Source: Forficula auricularia (lineage: Eukaryota; Arthropoda; Insecta; Dermaptera; Forficulidae). Taken from it: a DNA stretch of 64,000 nucleotides. This document shows, piece by piece, positions 9,641 through 21,703 of this stretch. Position numbers and translations under genes: made by a program. Location: the NCBI GenBank assembly GCA_024734495.1, contig JALMQS010000073.1:2054575-2118574 (forward strand), given 5' to 3'. The first letter of the stretch is position 1. Each line of letters opens with the position of its first letter. The notes beneath the pieces were generated by a model. That model saw only the letters and a list, made by a program, of their open reading frames with translations, was not told the DNA's origin and ran no database searches.

Positions 9641-10484
9641 AGGTCGAGTAATAAAGATTCAATTATTTATTTATTTATTTTAAGATTGTTTTATAAAATA
9701 TTTGAATTTTTAATATAAAAAAAGACATATTTTCGAAAAAAAAAACTGTTCATAAATAAATTTGGCTGAATTCCGAAAGTTGATTTGAGAGTTTTTCAAG
9801 TCTTAAAAATGTTTTTAGTTTTTTCTACAATTTATTTTATGAAATAAAATAATGAGGTGAAGGAACAAGGCAAAGGTTTCTTCACACTAAGTGAATAATT
9901 GTAAAATAACATTTTATTTTTTATACAAAAATCAATAACAGGAAATATTGACAGTTAATGCATAGAACTAACTCTGTTCACATAGAGATCCAAAAGTCAA
10001 AATCAGCACCCAGAGCATGAGAGTCTGCAAAAGTCTGAGCGTAACATTGACCCCTATGGCGGACACACTGTAACGACTTTTAGTTGCACCGAAAATTGTT
10101 CAGACATGTGTAGACTTCCAAATTCTAGTTCACACATGGTCTAAAATTGGAAATTACTTCTCTGACAAAACCGTTCATTGTAGATATAGCTTAAAAACTT
10201 AACGAAAAAAGAATGATTTATTTTAAGTGCATACTTTAACCTAAAGAATCGTCCCTTTTAGATTTTAACAAAATTAATTTCGAGAGAAATAATTTTTTTT
10301 AATTAAATTTTCAATTAACTTTGACATTTTAAAGCACATTAAAATAAGGAAATCTATTTTAATACATTTATTAATTTAAAAAAAAAATCATATTTTTAAG
10401 ATATTTATATATTTTAAAATATCAATTATACCTCAAACTTTTTGTAGAATACCCGATACATATGTGTTATTTCGTACAATTTTA
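9641..10484. other. Intergenic, downstream of the P450
   Basis: AT-rich with no recognised gene or repeat end. The P450 polyadenylation signal AATAAA overlaps the stop codon region at about 10480-10486 (TAATAAAA on minus). Confidence 0.5.
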
Positions 10485-13400
10485 TTAGCCCAAATTAGTT
10501 TTAAGATGTCCGATTTTTAGATTGATCCCATCCTTTGCTTGAGTCAAGATAGACTTAATACTTTTCTCTAGTGGAACAAGTGGCTTGGATGGATCTGGAG
10601 AGACTTCTATGATACTCAAGATATGCGCCATAATGCATTTTGTTACCATCAAACCAAACCGAGATCCAATACAATTGCGAGGCCCTTCGCCAAAGGGTAA
10701 ATACGCAAAAGCAGGTCGAGATTTTTTCCCTTTCTCGGAGAAACGTTCTGGATCAAACACATCAGGATTCGGAAAATATCTGAAAATCCAGAAATTTATT
10801 AATATAGTTACAATAAAATTTCTCTAATTTAAAAACAAACATTTGTAAATTCTCTATAAGTAATAGCGTTTTTGTTTAAGCTATTCAGTGCGGTATTTTA
10901 ACAATCAGTTTAAAGAATCGTTTGTTTTTTTTTAATTTTTTTTGTAAAAATAAAAATAACTTACAAAGGTATCAGATCAATGTACTAAAATTTAAATGAT
11001 TTTAAAGAAAGATTTTGGGAGTTGTGATCTTTTATCTTTCCTAAAAACACAATTGATATTCTAGTACAGGGCAGTGCCTGGCGTTACAGAAAATGGCCAC
11101 TATTATCACTCAATTTATACTAAGTATCTTTTGTGATAGAAACCTAAATAAACTTGACAGAAAGTCAGGGCGAAAACGTCCACATCCTTCCTTTGGGTGC
11201 ATTCAATTAGCTCAACAAAAATATATAATACAATAAAACAGGGGTGGTCACAACGTGGCTCGCGAGCCGCATTCGGCTCTTCAGTCAATCTCGTGTGGCT
11301 CTTGAATAATACAGATTTTAAGAAGTATAATAATTAGGTCCCAGAAAAAAAATACCCACTAACAAAAGAGTGTGCTAAGAGACTAATCTTAATATTTGGG
11401 ACTATAATACTTATGTGTGTGAATCACTGTAGGTACTCAACAGTAAGTTCATTATATCTAAATATCGATCCGAACTAAATGATGAACATTTAGGTGAACT
11501 CGTGTGTACCAATTATCAACCAGATTTCAAACAACTAACAGTCAACATGAACACTCGTAAAAGCACTTCTCAAAAGTAAAATGTTATTTCTTTTTTTATT
11601 GTAATTGAACACTAATGTTATAATTAGAACAAAAAATAAATGTTACTTCATTTATATTTTACAAAATAAAAAATGTGTCTTTTTTTAGTAAACCATTAAT
11701 TAATCTCCAAACAATGTGGCTCGTTTTGAAACAGTTTTAAAAATTTGCGGCTCCCAAAGTTAAGGTTAGTGGGCACCCCTGCTATAAAAGATAGTTTGAA
11801 AATAATAAAAACTGGCTAAATAGGAACTATCTAGACCAAAAATAAAAAAAAAAAAATAAGATGCCATGAAAAGTTGATGTGATTGTGGACAATCCATTAA
11901 AAGTTTATGAAATTGTTAATTGTATTTCTATAATTTTTTTTAATATTTTCGGACAACTCTTTTATGTATGGGAAAGATAAAATATGTATCTTAAATTTTC
12001 CTTATTATTGTTACTATTTTTTTATCATTAATGTTTATTAAAGACATTTTTATTAAAGAGTTGACAAATGTTTCTTTATAACAATTTTTCGGGGGGGTCA
12101 GATAGGCTAGGCGGTAGCATGACAGCGAGCTAACCAGGGGACCCGGGTTCGAATCCGACTCGAGGCATCCAGCCAAAATCTGACCCCGGGGGTAGAGACA
12201 AATTTAAAAAAAAAATATAACTAGTATCGTAAATAGGCTTATGGCTAGAAAGGCCGAAAAGCCAAAAAAAAAAAAAAAAAAAAATAATAACAATTTTTCG
12301 AGACGCCGCACGCCTGGAGGTGCTAGCTGAGTGCACGTAGGCACGCTCATAACAGCTAGTATAGTAGAAAATTGTCAATTGTATTTTCATAATTTCGAAA
12401 ACAGAAAAGATATTTATTTATTGTAATTATTTCAAAATAAATTCATACTCAGGATCATGCTGAAGTCCTTCAAGAGAAATGTATACAGGAGTGCCTTTTT
12501 CAAGAACAATATCCGTATCTGGTATTTGATAGTTTCGACTCACTTCTCGATCCAAAAATGGTACTAGAGGATACATCCTTAATGTTTCATTAACAACCTG
12601 AAAAATTATTTTATCTAATTATTTAGAAATTTATTCTTAAAGGAAGAAGAAAAAGAGCCTAAGTTGCTTCGTCTAATGTGTTTTTGAAACGTGGAGAAGA
12701 AGAATTTTCAACCATGAGAGTCTGTGTGTTTATCTGAATGCCGATCATCGCGATAACTCAAAAGTCGTATTAAGTTCGTTTAGTATCCAAAATGTTTATA
12801 TTTCCAAAGCGGAATAATCCTAATTAGATTTTAGACTCACTATCTTTAGATCTTGCCTTTCAAAAATGCAGAAAATATAATTTCTTGAATGATTTTACTG
12901 AGATTTTAAGGTGAGATATAGACACATAAATAAACAATTTACTTTAAATTAATAATTTTATTTATTTTAAATCCAATTAATAAATCTATGAGCTTGCCTA
13001 GTCACGAAAAAGTTCAATTTTTCCTTAATTTTTTTATATTATATATATAATATATCAGTGGCGTACGATCATCCATGGGTGTTGTGGATGAAGCGCATCC
13101 CTAAAATTTCAAACATTTAAAGTATTTTCATAAATATATAATGACGACTTTAAAATTTCAGGTGGATCTTTAAATTTTCAAATTATTATTCGTTATTTCA
13201 AATATTTCTATAAAAAACATTTTTGTTTTGAAAAGTATATTGGTTTTCGAAATGAAATAAAATTGTTGCATAGTTTCAAGGGGCAATTCAAATGAATGAT
13301 TTTTCTCAAAAGAGTGCTGATAGAAGGCTTGAAATTCATTCCTAGTAGATATATCTTCCAGTTCAAGCTTGTCAAAGACAAGTCCCGACGAGTTTTAGTC

Positions 13401-16400
13401 GAATAAAAATTGTTCTCGCTGAGGAACAAAAAGGAATAAATAAAGATGATTCGGGAATCTCTGGACTAATCCATTTTTAAGAACTCTTAATATATAAGAT
13501 CGGAAATAAATAAGAGTCCTATAGATATGTGATAGCTTAATTGAAAAGTTTTTGTTTTGCCGAGAGTAGCAGAGTTGTTGATTCACAAAGAGAAACAAAG
13601 AGGTTGTCCTCTGCTTGATGCAAATAAACATACACACATATATATCGAGATGATATATCTGTATATATATATATTATTTATTTGTTTGAGACTATTGTTT
13701 CGAAGACTTGGTCTTCATCATCAAGCAGAGGACAACCTCTTTGTTTCTCTTTGTGGATGTGATAGCTTGCTTATAGCAATAGAATTAGGAGAAATATAAG
13801 ATTTTCTTATAGGAGAGGCTGATTCATTATGGAAGATGGTCGATTTCGTTCTCAGGGACTGTGGAGCTTAAGTCACAAGAATTAATTTCCGACTCCTATC
13901 CTCACTCACAGCAGTATCCGTTTGGGACGAAGGTCGCAAAATATATTTTTTTTAAATCTAATGTTAAATTTGAAAAATAACGAAAATGATGCCGTATTCG
14001 ATGAAATTTGCAAAAAAAAGCCAAGATTAAAATAAAATTTCAAAAAATGAAGGGTACTTTTTTGGACAGCATCCCCTGGTTAAAAATCCACCAACCGCCA
14101 CTGATATATGTATACATATATAAATGTAGATGGTAAAATAAAATTAATTAAGAAATTCAATTTATTCCAAACTAATTAAATTAGAAAGTAAATGTTTAAT
14201 AGTTTATTTATTTATAGAAGGGATCTAGCCAGAGAGTGTACGGATTCTAGAAAAAATTATCACTCTTCCTCCAATTTAATTTATTTTAAATGAGCTCCAT
14301 TTGACTCTGACAATTGTAAAGATGAAATACTATTAAATTAATATTTCTAAAGTACTAAAAAATTTCTTATACCTAATTGCCGTAAGATTTATTAACTTAC
14401 TTGATCAAGATATGTCATTTGTGCAAGAGACTCGTAGCAAATGGATCCGAACTCTTTAATTTTTTCTTGAATTTCCTCTCTTAGTTTCTGTTGTATTTCA
14501 AGTGATCTTGATAATTCATGTAAAGCAAATGTGATTGTACTAGTTGTCGTCTCAAAGCCTCCAGCAAAATAGACTGCAGCCTAAATAAAATCGAACAAAT
14601 AATTGATTTTCACGGGGACTTTACTGAATCAAGGTTAACGACCTAAGTCGCTTTACTACAACTCTTCAAGATGGTGAATTTAACTATTCTGGGACTTCTT
14701 GTTACTTTTGAAAGTTTGGATTGTGAAATGGATTGTAAATCATTCGAAAGATTTCAGAATTGACTAATTATTATCAATAATTGTGACTGGTATAAGGGGA
14801 GATGTGGAGCCCATTAAATTAAAACGAAAATAAAATTACGATGATTTTGTGAAATTTATCAATGTCTCTTTGAGGAAAATGTGGATCCCTAGTCCGCTTT
14901 AGGAACCATTGCTCTAGAGGCCTAAGAGAAAGTTACTTTTAATTATCCTTATGATAAGATTAAAATTTTAAAAAAATCAACAAAATTCCGTTGGATCTCA
15001 CCTGAGCCAGTAGATCTTCGTCATCCAATTTGAGAACACTTTCATCATCTTTATTAACTGAAGAATATGCTAAACTTCCTTTCTTTTGAAGTTCAATTAA
15101 AAGATCAACCAAATCATTTCGACGATTTCCAAATTTTTTACGTGATTCAAGAGCGTCAGTAAAGACTGATCTAAATAAAAATTACAATGCACTGCTTATT
15201 GATTAAAGACATATTCTAAAAAACCTGATACATTTCCTAAATGGATCGGAATAATAAAACGATTTTCAGAAGTCGTCACCTACTTCCTCTACTAAAAAAA
15301 CAAACTAAAAATTAAATATAATAATAATATGTAACGGTACTTGAAATTCCCCCTTTATTCTATCACAAAAATTTATTTTGAGTCATTTCCCCTTTATTGT
15401 ATCACAAAAATTCAAACAGATACGTGGCTAAAGAAGTTTCACTTCAAAAAAAAGTCAAACCCATGAGAACTTGTAGTTTTTTTACACGTAATTCTATTGA
15501 TTTCTTCCTAAACCCGATGGTATCATTAATCTTTACCTATAGGGATTACAAACTCTTCCTGTACTTAACTCATTCTCGTGTCAAATAAAATAAAAATAAA
15601 ATAAATCAGATTTTTACAAATATTCAATGGATTACACGTACAGAAAGTACAAGAATTTATGAAAAAAATTTAAAATAATTTTAAATGGATGAAATAATAT
15701 ATTAATTTAAAAAAATCTCTTTCAAAAGTTTCTCAGGTCTAGATATTTTTACCTGAAAATTTGGAATTTCTAGGTTCTAGCTATAAAGAACAAATCAAAG
15801 CTCTGTTAAGCTTAGAACTGCTAAGATCTTCTTGAATGAAGATGATGAGGATGATTTTGATAAATGAATAATACACATTATGAAATTAAACAAAGCCCTG
15901 GAGAGGGGTCTCGTATTATACATTAATTATATTATATATTAAATAAATCATATATGTTTCTTTACCTTAAGAAATCACCCGTTTCACGAGGAAAAAATCA
16001 CTTTTTAACACTCTCTCTGTAATAAAATGCGGGGCAAAGAAACTGCTATAAGTCTTCAAAGTCCTAGAGATACCATAATTATCAAAAAGTGTTTTTCCAT
16101 GTTTTCGAAAATCTGAATTTTCATTTGAAAGACAACCAGAATTAATTCCAAATGCACATAAGCTAATAATATCGGTTGTACATCTGTAAAAATTAAATCA
16201 AATATTAATACAATTAAAAAAATTGGCTTCAGGATAATTTATAATTTATAGCCTACAAGTGGCCAGACGGCCAGACAGACATTAATATCGACAATAATTT
16301 GGTTCCCCTTTATTTTTGAAAGGAACCCTAAAAAAACAACAAATAACTTGATTTTTACATTTATTATTTAATGTTTTCTAGCTATCGCTACAACAACAAG

Positions 16401-18300
16401 ACACCTTTTAGGTCTCTTTTTCGATACTTGCAAATAAAATTAAAAGATATCTCAGCAATGTCTGTATATTAGAATAAGGTTTCATAAGATCTCATTCCTC
16501 TCTTGAATTTAATTAGGAATTTTACATAAATGAAAATATAAGAATCCATTTGAATGATTTACCTTGCTGTTAATTCTTTAAATTCTAGAACTTCACCGGT
16601 TTTTTTGCTCTTCAAACCGTCTATGAAAAGATTGGCACATTCACTTACTAAGGGAAACATGTCACGCATTCGTTTCGATGTAAAAGTTGGAGTAAAAGTT
16701 ACTCTTAGAGCTTTCCAATGTTTTCCTGTAACAAAGAATAAATTCTTTCCACCGAGAAGATCATGTTGTGTTGAGACGTAACTAAATCGATCGGTAAAGT
16801 AATTAAAATCCTAGAAAGAAAAAATGATTAAAATATATTTATTTGAATTGGAATTTGTGATAAGGGATATGTGATATAAAAATGATTTTTTTAGAGGAAT
16901 TCTACCGAGTCCGGGTTTTTTGAGGACCCCCGTTTAAATTGAAAAATAATGTGCTGAAGTCTAAAAATTCTTATATGTTCTTATCATATAAGGTATTCAT
17001 ATAAAACAATATCTATATAGTTGATACAATTTGATGGCTGTATATGTATATAATTAAGTAATGGAAAGGGATTCAGCCAATGGCTAGCCTCTGCTGAATA
17101 AAAAACTCCCAATTATAGAAAACGTTTCGGCTTTAATTAAATAATGCCATCATCAGTTCCTAAGAGCTGAAAAAAGCAATAGAGCACACATGTAAAATTA
17201 CAATAAAATTTTTTTACAAAAAATCCAAACTTGTTAATTACAAAATTATATCTTACAGTATTAGCGACACAATTAATTTTATAAATAAATTGTCCGCAGG
17301 CAGAGTTGTTGTGGATTTTATCATAATATATACAAAATTATATGAATTACAAAATGGTACATAAATCTTGGTGTGCTCTCACTTGAGCTTCTTCAGCAGA
17401 GGCTACCCATTGGCTGAATCCCTCTCCATTACTTAATTACAATATCTATATATTCGATAGCTAAATAAAATAGGGTATCATCGCCAAATAAAAAGTAGTT
17501 GTAGAGTAAAAAAAAAAAAAAATTGCTGCGAAAATTTTTTTAATTTCTAAATAATAGAAATTATTTGATAAGTGTTAATTCTAATACATATAAAATAAGA
17601 TACGTTTTTACTGATAAAATTATTATTTTGGCTTTGATTATATATATTTGTTTAACTTGGATTCCTTAAAAAATTCCCACCCGAGCCCTGGACCCAATCA
17701 ATTCACAGATCTCTGATGTTGGAAAATACCTCCAGTACACCCCGGAACAACAGTTGAACTTTTACTCGACTATAATGCAATGTCCAAGTTTGAAGCTACA
17801 ATAAACTTCTAATTGAGAGGGCAGTATAAATATATATATACAATTTTGTTTTGAACATCTTATTAGTTTTAGATGTAGAGCGAACACAAAATTTGATCTC
17901 AGATAGACTAGGGGTCTACAGAAATCTTAGAACGTAAGATCTGCAAAATTTGAATTTTTCTCCACGATAACAATAGCTTCCAATACTATATGTATGATAA
18001 AGCAAAAAGTCTTACCTTAATCATAACTCGCTTGATCAATTCTGGATCACGCACCATAATCGCTGGTTTCCCAAAAATATGAAATCCAAAAACAGGGGAT
18101 TTCTTCGCATTTGGATGATTGTATAATTCTTTTAAAACTAATCCAGGTGGTTTCCGAAGCGTGATAACAGGCCAGAAAGATCCAACTATGGGGTAGGGCT
18201 GGTCATGAGGGATTCCCCTTCTTACCCAATAACCTGACTGATATTTTGTATAAAACCACCAAAGGCTTAATGTAACTAGCAAAAGAATCCACAGTAACAT
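10485..18300 (-). CDS. Cytochrome P450, CYP3 clan (seven exons, one frame break)
   Basis: Haem-thiolate monooxygenase, expected on the ER membrane and acting with P450 reductase on lipophilic or xenobiotic substrates. Exons on minus: 18016-18300, 16563-16810, 15966-16183, 15002-15170, 14401-14580, 12449-12597 and 10485-10779, all with GT-AG borders. Length is about 514 residues, normal for CYP3. Visible hallmarks are a hydrophobic N-terminal anchor (1-17), the I-helix AGGFETTT (about 313-320), ExxR as ETLR (371-374), PERF (427-430) and the haem loop FGEGPRNCIG with Cys about 453. Exon lengths sum to 1544, one base short of a whole number of codons. The break is in exon 3 near 15985-16000, just before PRETGDFL, and leaves TAA in frame. 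The gene is therefore a recent pseudogene, or the assembly has an error. The start is the ATG at 18298-18300 before the anchor. Confidence 0.9.
11239..11781. mobile_element. hAT element remnant in P450 intron 6
   Basis: The ends are CAGGGGTGGTCAC and GTGGGCACCCCTG, inverted. An 8-bp duplication (CAATAAAA 11231-11238 and CTATAAAA 11782-11789, one mismatch) flanks it. Inside on plus (11447-11578) a frame reads LNDEHLGELV and QPDFKQL, resembling the C-terminal dimerisation end of hAT transposases. The rest of the transposase is gone, so it is a non-autonomous derivative. Confidence 0.8.
12092..12286 (+). mobile_element. tRNA-derived SINE, copy 2
   Basis: Same family as 9364-9546, on plus: GATAGGCTAGGCGGTAGC, then a B-box GGGTTCGAATCC, then GGCCGAAAAGCC and about 22 A. 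It contains a small extra piece (AGGGGACC) between the boxes. A perfect 14-bp duplication ATAACAATTTTTCG flanks it (12078-12091 and 12287-12300). Confidence 0.88.
13539..13756 (-). mobile_element. Palindromic hammerhead-type retroelement inserted in the hAT copy
   Basis: The empty site is visible in the sister hAT copy near 42500. Here 218 bp are inserted with a perfect 12-bp duplication ATGTGATAGCTT (13527-13538 and 13757-13768). On minus the element has an inverted arm (13722-13756 against 13583-13620), a hammerhead-like core, a TA-rich stretch, and ends CTTTTCAAT. The same 3' end occurs at 26368 and 43579. Variable 5' ends with a constant 3' end suggest target-primed insertion. Confidence 0.75.
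13684..13724 (-). ncRNA. Hammerhead-like motif, decayed core
   Basis: On minus: TTGATGA (C3 replaced by T), stem II GAAGAC/GTCTTC of six perfect pairs, GAAA, a short stem III AC/GT and cleavage triplet GTC. The intact version of the same motif is at 25964 and 26188. The C3 change falls in the catalytic core and should impair cleavage. Confidence 0.55.
15325..15440. repeat. Dispersed repeat (CCCCTTTATTGTATCACAAAAA type)
   Basis: The block TTTCCCCTTTATTGTA...CAAACAGA.ACGT.GCTAAAGAAGTTTC recurs at about 41130-41200. Boundaries and class are not clear. Confidence 0.4.
17020..17438 (-). mobile_element. Palindromic hammerhead-type element in P450 intron 1
   Basis: A perfect 14-bp duplication ACAATATCTATATA (17006-17019 and 17439-17452) bounds 419 bp. 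Inverted arms lie at about 17050-17098 and 17391-17438 (GGGATTCAGCCAATGG...CCTCTGCTGAA). A hammerhead core lies just inside one arm. No coding frame is present. It is inferred to be a non-autonomous retroelement of the Penelope/retrozyme sort. Confidence 0.75.
17110..17163 (-). ncRNA. Hammerhead ribozyme-like motif
   Basis: On minus: helix I strand GGAA, canonical CTGATGA (17150-17156), stem II GGC/GCC, GAAA (17125-17128), triplet GTT, then TTCT, which pairs with GGAA (G-U included). All core bases are consensus. Stem III is only AC/GT without a loop, so cleavage may need two copies pairing. Confidence 0.65.
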
Positions 18301-19784
18301 AGTTAGCTCTTAAAGGGTATATGTTATAAAGTGATCCAAATTCGGAACGTCTGAGAATTATATCTAGTAGTGTCACGTGGTAGTCAGCACGATAAAGAAT
18401 TTCTTTTTAAAGATTATATATATCAATGCAATTTTTATTCAAAAAGCAATTAGAAACTAAAATAAAATAATAAAAGTCATTATAATCGGTTTATTAGATA
18501 TTTTTTATCAATGATTTACATAAGATAGTAAACAAGAACTGAAGTGGATAATGATAATATAAAAGAGTATTTGAGATAAATTTTGATTAATTTAAGGAAA
18601 ATAATTTTCATCCATGTTTTTTTATTCTGTTTTTCGTGTGTCTGTGTCTGGATTACGATTCACGATTACTCAAAATAAAGTCGAAGAAAGTTCTTTCTTA
18701 AGTCAAAATGCTTGTATTTCAATGCAGAATTTTTTTTTTTTAGATTTCGATTTTCCGGTTCAAAAATGCAAAAAACATTATTTGTTGTAATCACGTCTTG
18801 CATCTAGCCCTTCTTACCGAGTGATGCCGGGTAATCAAATTAAAAAAAATACAAATATATATAATACACGCCTCCTGGAACCCCCTCCCACCGCAAACCA
18901 CGCACCTCTCCCCCACCTCCTGCACCCCCCACATCCACCCCACCCCGGACCCAGTTTTTGCATTTCTAGCTTTCTAGTGGTCCACATATTAAGTGTTATA
19001 ACCTATTAGTGGGTTTTAAAATTAAAAAAAAACAATTAATAAATAAAATATAATTGAAAAAAATGTAAACAAACTTTTTTATTGAGATTTTCATCTATAA
19101 ATAATTACTTTAATTAAGAAAAGATCAATTAAGATGAAATTTGTCGAGGTCCAGACCTAGCCAGATCGTTTTCTCATCCTCAATACTTGTTAATAGAGTT
19201 GGTTTCATCAAAATCGGTAGAGCCGTTTTCAAAATAGAACTAAGATACAAATATATAAATATATGTATAATTTTTGCTTGTTTAATAAGAGTAGATAGAT
19301 ATTGTAAGACTAGATTCACTAAGTATTAATGAGGCTATAATGTTTTATATCTTTGCTGAATCATTTTATATGTAATCCGATAATGTACTCAGTATTTTAA
19401 ACCCAAGCTACAAGCGTCGCTCTTCTTGTAAGGCTAATGCCAAAGTGTGCCTTTCCCTAGATCCAACCCATCAAGTCCATCAGATTGTCGAACTCATTCC
19501 CTCTTGAGATAGGAGATTACGATATTTTAGCTTGTTTAAAATACATTTCTATAAAAATCTAATGATTGAGCAGATATTTTGCTAGGTCATTTCATGCGTT
19601 GCCGTCCATTGAGGTAACCAACATGCTAGAACTTAGACCTCATCTTTTCCTCTTAAGTTTTCTTTATTTATTCTCTATGTCTGGGAATTTTAATTAAACT
19701 TTTATTCTTAAAACACGTCGATGTATTTTTGTCACTTTCGCCATTATATTATTATATTTTTACAATAAAAATTACTTTATTAAG
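18301..19784. other. Intergenic upstream of the P450
   Basis: The P450 promoter should lie here; on minus a weak TATA-like TTTATAAC occurs about 25-30 bases before the ATG. A C-rich low-complexity tract spans 18866-18955. No gene is seen. Confidence 0.45.
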
Positions 19785-19797
19785 TTACATTACTTTA

Positions 19798-20028
19798 GTT
19801 TTTAAGGAATTTGGTGTTGGTACTTGGTGAAACATTTTTTAAAATTATTGGATAAAAATACTTGGTAGGTTTCACATTAAGATAAAAAAGTTATTTTCTG
19901 TTTCTCCTGAAGATGGGTTAGTCACCCGAAATATATATATATAGAGATTAAAGATTCTCCAAAAATAAATTCGTTTTATTTTTTTATATCTTAATGTGAA
20001 ACCTACCAAGTATTTTTATCCAATAATT
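19798..20028 (+). mobile_element. Palindromic element with a complete-looking hammerhead ribozyme
   Basis: It is flanked by a perfect 13-bp duplication TTACATTACTTTA (19785-19797 and 20029-20041). Arms at 19834-19883 and 19979-20028 are inverted copies (ATTGGATAAAAATACTTGG, then TAGGTTTCACATTAAGATA). The ribozyme sits in the loop. Fragments of the family occur at 7201-7250 and around 41985-42850. Confidence 0.8.
19901..19949 (+). ncRNA. Hammerhead ribozyme, all helices present
   Basis: Helix I: TCTC (19903-19906) pairs GAGA (19944-19947). Core CTGAAGA is at 19907-19913. Helix II: GGGT (19915-19918) pairs ACCC (19924-19927) with loop TAGTC. GAAA is at 19928-19931. Helix III: A/T pairs 19931-19934 with 19939-19942. 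Predicted cleavage follows ATA at 19941-19943. Every conserved hammerhead position fits, including the A15.1-U16.1 pair. This is the best ribozyme candidate in the window. Confidence 0.75.
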
Positions 20029-20041
20029 TTACATTACTTTA

Positions 20042-21590
20042 TGTTTTTAAGTTGAGGAAGAATTAGGTAATGACTTAATATATATTTATTCGATGAATAT
20101 TCAAAGAAATCAAATGAACTATAGCAAATAAATAAATCTAATCTAATTTAATCTGAAATCTTTCCATTCGGCGCTTACATAGAACACAACACTCTTTTAA
20201 GGAGATTCGGGACACAGCTCTATCTGGTTGATCTACGAAAAATCTTTTGAATTTCTGTAGAGTGACAACTTCTGGATACTAAATTTTTTAATAAAAAATT
20301 GTTAATAATGAGGTTAATTTCGAATACAAATCTTTGTTTTGATAATATTAATAAAAAGAATATTGAGATAAATTTTTTCTCATTATAAAAACACAATTAT
20401 TATTTATTTAACACACAAACTATTTCAAGAAATAGAGTTGGAATTCTACACTAGTGCTTTTGTTATATTCTGTTGGCTGCAAATAATTTTTTTTTTTTTT
20501 ACATTTGTGAATAACTAATTAACTAGAATGTCAAATCTATTGAAAAATGTATCATCCGATTAATAAAAGTTGAATTATTGATCTGTGTAAATTTTTTGAA
20601 AATGGTATAATATATATATATATATATATAGAAGTTATAGCCCTTTTAAAAGCTCGGTCCATTTATTTCCATGCTAAAAGGATAATTTTCAATAATTTAT
20701 TTCTCGGTAATGGGGTAGACGATCAACTTCAAATTTCGGGAATAAATATTAATACATCAATGATTCAATGGTAAAAATTTGAGAATTTTCTTATAAAAAT
20801 GATAAACAGTCACGCACCTCCTTATAGCGTGATGCTATTTTTTTAATGTTGTAAAAATACACTTTGGGTGGTCTGGTTCCACGTCCCACCACTCAAATGG
20901 TCTGGAGTGAATATGTTATGTTTATAATTGACTATAAATTATAATTTTTATAATTTCATTGTCGGTCAAAAATATTTTTTAACACATATGTATTTTTTAC
21001 CGAACTCACGCCATGCGCAGTAACTGGTCCACCTGCTACAGCCAGCCAGACTGGCCATTCCTTGTACAACTATCATAGACGGTACTATTACGCATTATTT
21101 CGAGTTGGGTCAAATCCGTAGTCAAAATGTGTCACCAGCTCTTGGACTATTAAATAAAGGCTTCTTCCTTACTTCAATTTTACTCACTTCAGTTTTTGAG
21201 CTTTGATATACATATAATAATTTTGATTTTTCGTGACCTTACTACTTTGTAGTAATTGTTCCAGTTGTTCGCTATGATATTTTCACCCTCACATCCTTGC
21301 CCTGCAGATAGCTGCTGCCGGGCCGCGGCCCATAATTTCCAAAATGTGAACCTATCGAAAATAAGGATTCCATAATCAAATAATTAAATGATAGTTCATT
21401 AGTGGTGGTCTCTGAATTAATCTGTATATCTTAGAATTTTAAATTCCAATCCACCTTCCAATCTGGCCTTTTCCCATTATGGAATTTGATTACAAAGTTA
21501 AAAAAAAATTACCTTCTAAAATAATAAAAATTCTTTAAAAAAATTAATTGCTAGTAAATCTAAATATTATTACTACATTAAACTCTCGCA
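20042..21590. other. Intergenic, AT-rich
   Basis: A (TA)n run lies near 20610-20632. At about 20900-21220 a less AT-rich stretch has TTAAATAAAGGC (a polyadenylation-like signal) and might be a solo LTR, but I find no matching ends. No gene is seen. Confidence 0.35.
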
Positions 21591-21703
21591 GGTGGCGTGT
21601 TCGTTAAGATTTTTAAAATTACAATATCAACTATCTTACCTCGTCTATAGTACTACCTTCTTAAATATTTACTATTCCTCCTGAAACACCCTGTTTATAT
21701 ATA

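Larger units (their letters stand above)
13056..14103. mobile_element. hAT-like element with CAGTGGCG ends, in P450 intron 5
   Basis: The termini CAGTGGCGTACG and CAACCGCCACTG are inverted. A second copy lies at 42043-42795, about 85-90% similar by eye. This copy is longer because a 218-bp palindromic element (13539-13756) inserted into it. I see no transposase frame. Confidence 0.7.

Noticed and set aside
18821..19009. Proline/histidine-rich 62-residue frame
   Set aside because: Product of a C-rich low-complexity tract; no start context, splice site or domain.
20916..21206. A solo LTR suggested by a TTAAATAAAGG signal
   Set aside because: No second copy, no polypurine tract and no duplication to fix the ends.
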